NCBI RefSeq assembly: GCF_048771995.1
Contig: NC_133063.1
Location: 17,422,063-17,486,062, forward strand
Direction of reading: 5' to 3'
Length of the DNA stretch: 64,000 bases
Source: Taeniopygia guttata
Taxonomy: Eukaryota > Chordata > Aves > Passeriformes > Estrildidae
Shown here: in pieces, positions 1-10,099 of the stretch
Position numbering within the stretch: position 1 is the stretch's first letter
Layout: the number at the start of each line of letters is the position of its first letter
Made by a program: the position numbers and the translations under genes
The notes under the pieces: generated by a model
The model's input: the letters and a program-made list of their open reading frames with translations, nothing else
Databases searched by the model: none
Told to the model about the DNA's origin: nothing

Positions 1-3000
1 CTGGCTGTCATAAATGTTATATGACTACTCATCAATGATTAAATGAATGTCACAGTGCCTTTAGACCCTTTTTTTACTGTCTGGATTCTAGTTCATATTT
101 GCCTATTTCCTAATGAAAGTAGCAGAACTTGATCTGTCTGCATTAGTAATGGCTTTCGGGATGCTGAGAATTTAGCAAAATACTATATTCTTTATAATTA
201 TGTTCACTGAGTTGCAGCATTTTAATGGTGGAAAAATTCAGAAGCCTAGCCTGTGCTGGAATACGGTGTTGCAAGAGAGAGATGACAAACCTGTGTGTGA
301 TGACAGGGAGGTGACACCAAGCCAGCTGTGGACAGCTGGAGTTCATGGGACAAGCTCATACTGACTGCTTTTCTGTGCCCCAGAAGGAGCAGACACATGA
401 TGGTGCAGCTGAGGGAGGCGTTAAGCTTGGTGCAGGGCTGCAGATCTCAGATAGAGTTATTGGAAAGTTGTTGCGGCAGCATCAGAGAATGATGGTCTTG
501 CCTGCAAAGGTTTGTGATGCTATGAATGTAGTGGAAAGCTGTGGAGCATTCAGTTGTACCCCATGCAGTGCTATTTTCTATAGTTAATCTTTGTGTGTCT
601 TTCTCTTCTCCCATGAAAAAGCAGAAAATTTCAGATGCCATGCTGACTAACATCTTTTCAGTCTTTTGGGAAAAATATGTGCTTTTAAAGCCTGTGATTT
701 TTTTCTTTCCTTTTAATTCTTAGTCTTACTTTGGACCCTTGATTTAAGATTCTGTGGGTTTATAAGCAGGACACAGCACATCTTCACTTCGCTTATATTT
801 TGTCCCTAGTTTGTCATGGAGCAAAATCCAACAGGAAAAATAAAAAGAAAGATAATTCACCTAGATTTCAAGCATTCCAGTATTGAAATGTGCTTGTCCT
901 ATTCAGAACCTTTTTTCCTTTTTTGGTTAAATGTAATAAAAATGTATTTGCTCTTGTATGCAGCTACCTTTCACCATTATTATTCTTGCTCCCTTAAAAC
1001 TCTCACTCTTTTTTTTCTTTTAACTGTACTCTACCATTACTTGTTATGAGCATTTTGCAATAGTTATATTATTTTGGGAATGGTGACAACATTGTGTGAA
1101 TTTGTTATAATAATTGTTGAAAATGGCCCATCCACCACTGTTTGCAAATAATCCCTGTTAAAGTATCTTTTTTCATCCTTTCCTGTGTTCATTCCTCTGG
1201 GAACTCCTACAGCTATAGCTCTCCTGAAGGCAAGAATCTGCTACTTGTAGTGAAGAGGTAGCAGTTATTTTCTGAGCAGTTGTTCCCATAAGAGGCCAAC
1301 TCACCAATGCTATTGTTTGTTAGTCACTTCAATATCTAGCTCTTCCAGATCAGACTCACATAAATACAAAATAGGCACTCCCTGCAAGCTGAGCTCAGCT
1401 TTTCAAGAGTAAACAAACATTTCATTAAAATGATCTCACTAAAGACGGGCAAAGAGATCTGAACTGAGCTGTCACCTTGTATTAGTCACACTCATAAATT
1501 CTGCCATGTTACAGTGCTCACTTGCAGTATCCCAGAGAGCTTGGAAGAGGCGATTCCTTCTCTTTGTTTTGGAGTTTTGTCTGGGGGGAGGTTATCATCT
1601 TTCTTGCAATGTCCAGTATGTTTGCATCAGGAATGCCGCACCTGCTTTGTGAATATGTTTTCAAATCCTGATCCTGACAGTAATAAATTCCATTAGGCTA
1701 CTTCAAATATGTATTTCTCTTAGGAAGACTGATTTTTCTGTATCAGGTCTGAGACAGAGGACTTCTGCTGTTGATGGTTTTTTGGTTTTTTTGATTCTTT
1801 TTCCTTCAATAGCAGTGACAGTGAATTCAGTCCTCACATTCCCTTAGACATTCTGACAACTGATATCACTATGGCACAACTAGGAGAGGTTTATTACTTT
1901 TAATAGGGTTTATTTAATTCTGCTTAACAGCCTAAGGGAGTGGGGAAAAAGATTAAATTTGTGAGTTAGTCCTTTTAGTATAAAGAAATCATTAAGAGTA
2001 ATATGGAGAGAGGACAGAAAAGCAATGTTTGGAAATACATGTAATGGGAACATAGCTATTAAATGTAATGAGTCATGGAATTGGGCTTGGTAAAAAATTA
2101 TGAAGCAAAAAACTTAGAGAAAAAATAATAGCTACAGGCCTTGTGATAGATATGATAAGAAATGAATGAAACCTCTATAGCCAAGATTCTACTGGAACAC
2201 TGGCTGGATGTTTTCTTTCAAAGTACAGCATTCCACTGCATTGAGAGAGTCTATATGAATAATTCTGGAAAATTGTCTTTCTAAAAAAAAATCCACTAGA
2301 AATTTTTTATTCAATAAAAATTACTGTGCTTTCCATGTAAATGCTGTATTATTTTTAAAATTAATAAGGGAAAAAAAAAACTTGTTTAAAAACGAAAAGA
2401 CATAAAAGTAGGGTAGGATTCAATTGAGTTTTGAGTAGCTTACATCCATATCTATAAGCCCTTGTTAAAGAAGATTGTCTAAACAGTGAAATTATGAGAG
2501 CTATCTATTGTATTCTAGTATTCCAGATTCAGGTACCACTCCAAACTCAGTACTCCTGACTGATCAGGAATTTTCCTCTCTATCCTGGACAGCAATCAGT
2601 TTCTTTCACACAAGCTCAAGTCCCAAACAAGGAAATTCTTTCATACTGTCTTTCACTGCTCATGGTAAAATTAATTTATTCATGAAAACAAAACTCAGGA
2701 AAAACAAATGGAATGGAAATAGTTGAATATAATTATAAAATATGCTAATCTCCACCTTTTACATAATTAGTTGGAGGACTTATGTTCTTTCCCTACAAGG
2801 ATATGGACATGAAAGGTGACTTTCATGTCATGATACTACAGACTATCAACTTTCTTTGATATTTCATTTGGTTTTGGGCACATGGACCATCCAATCTGCT
2901 GAGAAAGTGAGTACTGCTTAGCTGAAACTCAGAGCAGCTTCCTAGCCCACTAGGAAGTAGAATGTCCTTTCTCTGCAGGGCTGAGAACTGCTTCACATCT

Positions 3001-3255
3001 ACAGATAAGCCCCTCATGTTTTTGAAGTTGGTGGTTTTTTTCTATGAATAAACAACTTGAAGAACAAATCAAATAGTTACCTATATGGGATATGCAGCAT
3101 CTCCTTGAAAGTCAAATGTGATGGCAAGCAACAACCTCAAATAATAATGGTTGTAAGAAAAAATTACTCCCATGACTGCCAGTTAAGGATGCTGAAAAAA
3201 AGAATATAGGATTGCCAAAATATAGTAATTTTGTTAGTCTGTTCTTTCCAGGTTA
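1..3255. other. AT-rich non-coding stretch, no gene recognised
   Basis: Open frames here are at most about 80 codons, lie in AT-rich sequence and show no recognisable domain, splice pattern or codon bias. I see scattered homopolymer runs but no transposon that I recognise. It lies upstream of the CR1 element and could be intergenic or intronic to a gene outside the window. Confidence 0.6.
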
Positions 3256-3719
3256 ATATCTGCACTGAACTTACCATCAGTCAGTGAGGTGGCAGCAGTG
3301 GCAGCAGCAAAGACTGAGGGAAGCCCGGATCACACTGTACAGGTGGGTTCCTGGTTTCAGGACACACCATCAGCAGCTCAGAGCCCCATGCAGATCTGGA
3401 AGCCCTTATGAGCCTATCAGACATGGAGGGGGATCTGCCAGGAGCATCTTTGGGAGACTTAAACAGCTCCAGAGAGCAGGTGAACAGGGTGTAGCACCTC
3501 AGACCCCATCTGACAGTTTGCAAAGCAGTTTGCAAGGGTGGCACACAGCCCCCAGCTGTACCTGAGAAGAATTTAATTTAGGGAGTGAGTCATCACCCAA
3601 CCAACTAGAAGAGAATTAACTGTTGTTTCCACTCAGTTAAAAGCCACTGTAGGAACGTGGTGGTCCAGACAGACCTCTCATGTCAACATGCAGTTGTCCA
3701 GGTTGTCAGCTGAATGAGT

Positions 3720-3960
3720 GCCTGAGCTTGTCCCTGATGCTTGAGGGCAGCAGAGTTAACACCTCTTTGTGGTGTGAACAGGTGGATGAGCTACTTACTG
3801 GCAGTGCTGAAAGAGGAAGAGGAGAAGTCAGAAAGTATCAGGGAGTGCGAGAGGGATAGTTCACTGAACTCTAACAGGTATGCCGTGGTGGACGACCTCC
3901 AGCAACAGGTTGTCAAGCTGCTGGAGACAGTCAAATGACTGAGGGATATCAGGGAAGCTC
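3720..3960 (+). pseudogene. CR1 ORF1 remnant
   Basis: A 65-codon open stretch (3741-3938) contains the segment SIRECERD followed by a glutamine- and leucine-rich part (DDLQQQVVKLLETVK). CR1 ORF1 proteins carry a similar charged, coiled-coil-like region. ORF1 products are thought to be RNA-binding chaperones acting in the retrotransposition particle. Only this piece is readable; the rest of the ORF1 region (to about 4.5 kb) is broken by stops and by two A-rich runs near 4090-4125. The assignment rests on position inside the CR1 element and on this short similarity, so it is less secure than the ORF2 call. Confidence 0.5.
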
Positions 3961-4599
3961 AGAGGGAGTTGGACAGTTGTTCCAAGCCCTCATAGTGGGA
4001 GAAAACTCAGCCCACTAAGGAGAGGCCAAAAATTCATCCACTGGCACTCATACAAGAGAGGGGATGCATTAGCACACGAAGCTGGGAAGTAGTGAAGAAA
4101 AAAAAAACTTAAAAAAAAAAAAAAGTAAAGGAACTAATAAAAAGAGGGGGCTTTCTTCAAAACCACATATTCACACCCAGCTCAACATCACCACCCAGAA
4201 CCACTTTAGAGTTCTGCAGACTAATGAGGCAACACCCAGCATACAGGAAGAATAGACAGAGATAACTGGAGCAGCCCAATCTTCTCCACAATTCAAGAAA
4301 TTAACAGCTAGCTCACCCAATAAAAGGTGTCAGGTGACTCTACTTTAAGAGGCATAGAGACACATCTGACCATTTTCAAGCCTGAATCAGGGATGTTACT
4401 GGGAAGCTGCCAAGCCTAGCTAAACTCAATAATTATTGCTCACTATTACTGTTCCTTGTGGGCACAGGTGACATAGTCAGCAGCTGGCTAAGAATCATTA
4501 AGATGGACTAGAAAGCCCTGGGATAGGTTGTAAAGGTTCTGGAGATCAACTGTTTTTTTTTTATCAATTCTTCAGGTCAAAGGAGAGGTGTTTTCAATG

Positions 4600-6915
4600 G
4601 CCAGATGAACCTGGCAGGTCAATAAAGGGTTAGAACAATGGTACCATAGTTGGGTCACTCAGACCATAGGACTTGCTTTGGCAAGCCTGGCCTAGACGGG
4701 GCTGATGGGGTCCCTCAGACAAAGGGGAAATGTATCTTTGGTCAGGGATTTGCCAAACTGGTAAAGTGGGATTTAAACCAGATTTGTTAAGGGACTGAGG
4801 GCACCTATCCATCCCAATCCTACCAACTGACTGGAAATACCTGTAATGGAGGCCTGAAAGGCATTACAGGCACTCCAACCTGTGAGCTGGCTTCATCTGG
4901 GACCTTCATCTGGTTCATATGCCCATAAACAAAAGCACATAATATGGGGAGCAAGCAGGACACATTAGAGACATGCACACCTGTATTGGTGTGATATCAT
5001 TGGCATCCCAGAGATATGGTGGGATAGCTCCCTTGACTGGAGTATTGGAATGGAAGGTTTTAGGCTTTATGGGAAAGACAGGCTCATGAGACAAAAGTGG
5101 GGCATAGCCCCTATGTCAATGACCAACTGGAGTGTATGGAATTCTGCCTGGGGAAGGATGCAGGGCCAACAAAGAGTTTGTGCGTTAAGATTAAAGGGAG
5201 GGCAGGGATGGGGGACACTATAGTGGGGGGTCTGATACAGGCCACCCAGCCATGAGGGCATGGTGTTGATGAAGCCCTCTGTAGGCACACAGGGACACCA
5301 GACCTCAACTACCATGATATCTGTTGGACGGACAACACAGGAAGGCACAAGTAACCCCAGAGGGTTCCTTGAATGTGTCAACAACAGCTTCCTTACACAG
5401 TGATAGAGGAGTCAACAAGAGGAGTTGCCATGCTGGACTTTGCACTCACCAGCAGGGAGAAGTTGGTGGAGATTTTAGTGATCCAAGCTGGCCTTGGCTA
5501 CAGTGACCACAAGACAGTGGTGAGGTCCTCACGGCAGTAGGAGGGAATGCAGCAAGCTCACTACCCTGGACTCAGAAGAGCACATTTTGACCTCTTCATG
5601 GACCTACTTGGGATAGAGCTCTGGAGGGCAGAACGCTAGCTGGTATTTTAGGATCACCTCCTCCAAGATCAGAAGCAATGCATCTGAACAAGGAGGAAAT
5701 TGGTTAAAAATGTCAGGAGGCCTTCATGGATGAATAAGGAGCTGATGAGCAAACTCCGAGCAAAAACAAAGAAGCTTTCAGAAGGTAGAAATGAGGACAG
5801 GTGGCCTGGGAGGAATACAGTGAAATTGTACAGGATACTACGGGATAAGGTTAAGGAAGCCAAAGCCCAGTTAGAACTGAACCTGGCCAAGGATATTGAG
5901 AATAAAAGAGAGGGCTTCTATAGGTGTGTTGCAAACAAAAGAAAGTCTAGGGATAATGCAGGCCCTCTGCAGCAGGAAACAGGAGACCTGACTGCCACAG
6001 GCAAAGAAGAAGGTGAGGTTCCCAATGAGTTCTATATCTCAGTCTTCAACAGAAAGTGCTCCAGCCGCACTGCTGAAGTTGGAAACCAACTCAAAATCAG
6101 GAACTGAGAGAATGAAGACTCCAAGCCCACTGTGGGAAAGGATCAGGTTTAAGACCACCTAAAGAACCTCATTATGTATAAGTCCGTGGGAAGATCTGAT
6201 GACATTCATCCAAGGGTCCTGAGGGAGTTGTCATAGTTGCTAAGCCATTTTCCATCAATTTTGAAAAATTGTGGCAAGCAAGTGAAGTCATCAATGACTT
6301 GTAAAAGCAAAATATAACTCCCATTTATAAAAGAGGGAAAGCAGATCCATGACTGGTCAGTCTCACCTTAGTGCCAGGCAAGATTATGGAGCAGATTCTC
6401 CTGGAAACTATGCTAAGGCATAAAAAAATGAAGAGGTGCTTGGTAACAGCCAAGATGGCTTTACGAAGGGGAAATCATGCCTTTTGGTGATTTGGTGATC
6501 ATCAAATTTGGTGATCTTCTGTGATGGGGATACAGCCCTGGACAGGAGCAGAGCAACAGACATCATCTACCTGGATTTATGCAAAGCATTTGACACTGTC
6601 CCATATGACAGTGTTGTCTCCAAATTGGAGAGATGTGGATTTGACTTGGTGGAAAAAGAATTGACTGGATGGCCACACACAGAGAGTTGTGGTCATTGTA
6701 CACGTAGAGACGAGCAATGAGTGGTGTCCCTCAGGGATCACTATTGGCAGCACCAGCATGGATAGTAGGATTGAGTGCAGTCTCAGCAAATTCATTGAGA
6801 GCAGCACTCTGCCTGGTGAAGACATCACACTGGAGGAAGGGATGCCACCCAGAGAGAACATGTCATGCTTTGGCTGACACAAACTTCATGAACTTCAAAA
6901 AAATTGAAGTGCAAG
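4600..6915 (+). pseudogene. CR1 ORF2 remnant: endonuclease and reverse transcriptase
   Basis: CR1 ORF2 encodes an APE-type endonuclease followed by a reverse transcriptase that primes on nicked target DNA. The endonuclease is readable in pieces: IIGIPEIWWDSS at 4996 (family form ITETWWD), a VYYRPP-like piece near 5230, and RGFLECVNNSFLTQ near 5357. From 5700 a 135-codon open stretch holds the linker region (RRPSWMNKEL, AQLELNLAKDIENK, GFYRCVANKRKSRDNAGPL). RT motif A is seen as [14 protein letters not shown] at about 6561, in a frame open from 6508, and SGVPQGS lies at about 6720 in another frame. The catalytic FADD position reads FIES (6791-6802) in a third frame, so the polymerase centre is lost. 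At least two frameshifts and several stops confirm a dead copy. The ORF continues past the inserted LTR from 7381 to about 7906. Confidence 0.9.
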
Positions 6916-6919
6916 GTCC

Positions 6920-7380
6920 TACTATGGTTTAGCAATGCTATTTTCCAACTTAGTCCTCCCACCAAAGCACTTCGAACTATGAGCCACTCAACCACACACA
7001 CCTTTCCCTCCCTCCCTACCCATCACCTCCCTACTCCCTCCCCCAGAAGGATGGAGAGCAGAATTGGAGACACAAAAGGTAAAGATCACAGTCTGAGATA
7101 AGAACAGTTTACCATAAACAGCAATTCGACAAGAAAATCAGCAGTTAACAACAAGAGTCTCCAAGATAGGTGAATGAATGACCCACACACAGGTGCTCAC
7201 CATGGAGAACCTGGTGCTGTCCTGACCACTTGCTTCATCACTGGTTTGACTGGAGAAGAACCTTTCCCCCGTCACCATCTCCTGCACATAAGGTGAGGTA
7301 GTATAGAATAACCTCAAGGTCCTGGACATGCCCTCCTGGTTACACCAAAAATTAACCCTCTCCTGGATGGCACCAGGACA
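6920..7380 (-). mobile_element. Solo LTR of an endogenous retrovirus, nested in CR1
   Basis: On the minus strand the element starts at 7380 with TGTCCTGGTGCCATCC and continues with a GGGTTAATTTT stretch, the usual 5' terminus of a common avian ERV LTR group. It ends near 6920 with an altered AAACCATAGTA terminus. Internally the + strand shows GAAGGATGGAGAG and GAGATAAGAACAGTTTA, segments I recognise from the same LTR group. CR1 sequence stops at GCAAGGTCCT (6911-6920) and resumes at TTCACCTGAGC (7382), where intact CR1 would read straight across. This shows insertion into the LINE. The target duplication is too diverged to define. No internal viral genes flank it, so it is a solo LTR left by recombination. 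Confidence 0.75.
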
Positions 7381-7906
7381 TTTCACCTGAGCTAGGGCAA
7401 TTCCAGACAAATACAGGTTGGGTGGAGAAGTTATTGCAAGTAGTCCTACGGAGAAGAACTTGGAAGAGTTGTTGTATGAAAAACTCAATACTAGCTGGAA
7501 GTTCACTTGCAGCCTGGAAAGCCATCCCGGGCTGCATAAAAGGAGAGTAGCCAGCAGGTTGAAGGAAGTGATTCTGCCCTTTACTCTGCTCTTTTGAGAT
7601 CCTAACTGGAGTGCTGCACTCAGTTCTGGTGTCCCCAAAGTAAAGACCTGGAACTGTTGGAGCAAGTCCAGAGGAGGCCATGACATTGGTAAGAGAATGG
7701 GAACATGTGCCCCACGAAGACAGGCTGAGAAAGTTGGGGCTGTGCAGCCTGGAGAAGAGTAGATTACATGGAGACCACAGAGCAGCCATCCAGTATCTGA
7801 ATGGAGACTACAGGGAAGCTGGGGAAGGATTTCTCATCAGGAACTGTAGTGATAGTTAAAGAAGCAATGGGTACAAACTGAAAGAGACAAAATCTTGGCT
7901 AGGCAT

Positions 7907-8660
7907 TTGTGGGAAACCGGAATATTTGCAGTTAATTACTCAAACTATCATCTATTTGCAAAATGGCAGGGCACTTTGCTAAGGCCAGCTTTGCATTTCC
8001 CAACAAAAGAGGAGGAAGGATGGGTGTGTGGATTGGGTGTGTGGTGTTCTTATCTGCATAAGAACAGCCCAGGTGCAGAGGGAGTGAGCACCCACCACCA
8101 GAGGATGACAAACCAACACTTATTCAGAAAGGAGCTGTTTGTTGAAGCAAATAAAGGAAAAGGCTGGTAAGAAACAGATCCTGTGGAGATGGGATGATGC
8201 TTTTTATCAGGCCAATTTCCTCCCTTACACAACTGTCTTAGGTGTAAACCTTTCTCTTGAAGGAGGTATTGGGACAGTCACATAGGCCTGAAGGTATTTA
8301 TCCCCTCTGATAAGTGGCTTAACCATGCTGATGAGAGAAACAGACCTCATGTCTTAAAAAGGGACCATAAACCATCTAAGACCACCCTGACTGACTTCTA
8401 GGACCTTCCACTGCAGGACTGTGAACAACCCAGTGTTGGAACAGACAGTGTAAAACTACCCCACAGGGGAGGTGCCTGAGTGCTGTCATCTGAACCTGAA
8501 CTTATATAAACCTGTTGAAGTCTACCTTTACAGAGGCTTCCCCCACACCCACAGATCAAGACTGAAACTATCACTTTGATCAGAAGACACCTAAATTGTG
8601 ACAATCAAGTCACTTCGTGGATCCACGAGGTGGTGATATCTTCCCTTTCCACTACAACTG
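7907..8660 (+). mobile_element. Probable solo ERV LTR, second insertion in CR1
   Basis: CR1 sequence is interrupted after AATCTTGGCTAGGCAT and resumes at AGGCATCCAG. The hexamer AGGCAT occurs at 7901-7906 and 8661-8666, directly flanking the insert, as expected for a target-site duplication of about 6 bp. The insert is about 754 bp, starts TTGTGGGAAACC and ends ACTACAACTG; the ends are loosely inverted (TTGT). It has a TATA box (TATATAA, about 8502-8508) around 155 bp before its right end, which suits U3-R-U5 organisation in + orientation. It has no long ORF. The LTR family is not recognised with certainty, and another type of insertion is possible. Confidence 0.65.
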
Positions 8661-8934
8661 AGGCATCCAGAGTGTGGTTGTGCACTGGAACAGTCACCCC
8701 AGGAAAGTGGTCACAGATCAAGCCTGACAGAGTTCAAGAAATGTTATAATACTCTCGGGCACAAGGTCTGACTTTCTGGGATGATTCTGTGCAGGGCCAG
8801 GAGTTGGACTCAATGATCCTCGTGGGTCCCTTCCAACTCAGAATATTCTGCGATTATACATATGCATATAAATATACATATACATGTAAATGCTGGTTAT
8901 TCAGTGTCACTTCACTCAAATCTTCCCCAAGTGA

Positions 8935-9207
8935 CTGATTGACCAGAACCTCAGGTGACCTGTATTCAGGGGTGAATAGTAAAAATAATAGGAAGAAAAT
9001 CTTTATTTTGAGGGTGGTTAGATACTGGAATAGACTTCCCAGGAAGGCTGGGGATGCCCCAGCCTTGGCAGTCAGTGTTCAAGGTCAAGTTGGACAAGGC
9101 CTTGAGCAAGCCTGCTTTAGTAGGAGGTGACTGTGCTCATAGGGTCAGTTGGGACTAGATGGCCTTTAATGTCCCTTCCTACCCTTAATATTCTATGATT
9201 GTATGAA
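8935..9207 (+). mobile_element. CR1 3' end fragment
   Basis: A second CR1 tail follows the first after about 75 bp of AT-rich sequence. The + strand reads in part IFILRVVRYWNRLPRKAGDAP, matching the conserved C-terminal end of CR1 ORF2 (RVVRHWNRLPRE-type). It then gives GGGACTAGATGGCCTTTAAT, a CCTTCC element, and the terminal ATTCTATGATTGTATGA. It is a separate, 5'-truncated insertion, or a duplicated tail, because the neighbouring element already ended at about 8858. Confidence 0.85.
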
Positions 9208-9283
9208 TCAGAATAAAGTAATAGATTCAATAACACATGAATGATGGCATACTGTGATATATATGCTTCATTCAGCTTTCTTC

Positions 9284-9301
9284 TTTTTTTTTTTTTTTTT
9301 T
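9284..9301 (+). repeat. Poly(T) run of 18
   Basis: An uninterrupted run of T follows TTC just downstream of the CR1 fragment. It could be a slippage product; nothing links it to a terminator. Confidence 0.9.
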
Positions 9302-9842
9302 CTCATTTTTGGCCTTCAGTACATCTGTGGTTGGCTATAAAGGAATGAAGGTTTGGGACAGGACCTGTTTTTATGAACAAATGCTGCTTGCAAATTAGAG
9401 GGTCAACAGAACAAATGCTTAATCTTCTGCTGCTGTCATCTGTAACTTTCTTACAATGTGTTAGGAGAACATTCATCTTTGAATAAATGATCATTGGAAA
9501 AGGCAAACTAATGAGATGTTTTAAAGCTGGTGTTATATATTTCTTCAGTGCACTGTGTGAAAAAACAACTGCAGAAGAAGAAAGACAACATTTTGAGTGT
9601 TAGAAGTTTATAGAAGGAGCTTAAAGCAAATTTTTAAATGGCTGCTGGTGGAGTAGCAATGACAATGTGAATACCAGTGATCTGGCCACACATTCTAATT
9701 TTTCTGAGTTAAGCTAGATCTGCCACGTACTGAAACGCTTGAAGACCCCTCATGGTTGCCTTCTTTATGAGTGAAACTTCATCTTTTTCCTCTCCTCTTG
9801 AAAATAAAAAGACCTGATAATGATCAATAAATACATACAACA

Positions 9843-10071
9843 AGGGAAGGGAAGGGAAGGGAAGGGAAGGGAAGGGAAGGGAAGGGAAGGGAAGGGAAGG
9901 GAAGGGAAGGGAAGGGAAGGGAAGGGAAGGGAAGGGAAGGGAAGGGAAGGGAAGGGAAGGGAAGGGAAGGGAAGGGAAGGGAAGGGAAGGGAAGGGAAGG
10001 GAAGGGAAGGGAAGGGAAGGGAAGGGAAGGGAAGGGAAGGGAAGGGAAGGGAAGGGAAGGGAAGGGAAGGG
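9843..10071 (+). repeat. (AAGGG)n pentanucleotide array, about 46 copies
   Basis: A pure AAGGG/GGGAA array of 229 bp without visible interruption. Apparent 88-121 residue open frames across it (GREGK on +, PFPSL on -) are products of the five-base period and not genes. The purine strand is +. G-triplets every five bases allow G-quadruplexes, and the mirror symmetry allows triplex DNA. Confidence 0.98.
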
Positions 10072-10078
10072 CATATAC

Positions 10079-10099
10079 TTAAATAAATAAATAAATAAT
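10079..10099 (+). repeat. (TAAA)n short tetranucleotide tract
   Basis: About five copies of TAAA lie a few bases after the AAGGG array. The pair may have arisen from one A-rich seed sequence. Confidence 0.85.

Larger units (their letters stand above)
3260..8858 (+). mobile_element. CR1 LINE, near full length, interrupted by two LTRs
   Basis: This is a chicken-repeat-1 (CR1) non-LTR retrotransposon in + orientation. The order seen is a GC-richer 5' leader from about 3260, an ORF1 remnant near 3.7-3.95 kb, an endonuclease-like segment near 4.6-5.5 kb, a reverse-transcriptase segment from 5.7 kb, the C-terminal part resuming at 7381 after an inserted LTR, and the typical CR1 tail (TTGGACTCAATGATCCT near 8804, then CCTTCCAACTC and a degenerate ATTCTGCGATTA end). 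A second LTR separates 7906 from 8661. Subtracting both insertions leaves about 4.4 kb, close to the length of intact CR1, whereas most bird CR1 copies are severely 5'-truncated. Many stops and frameshifts make it inactive. The 5' boundary is approximate, and the subfamily cannot be fixed by eye. Confidence 0.92.
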
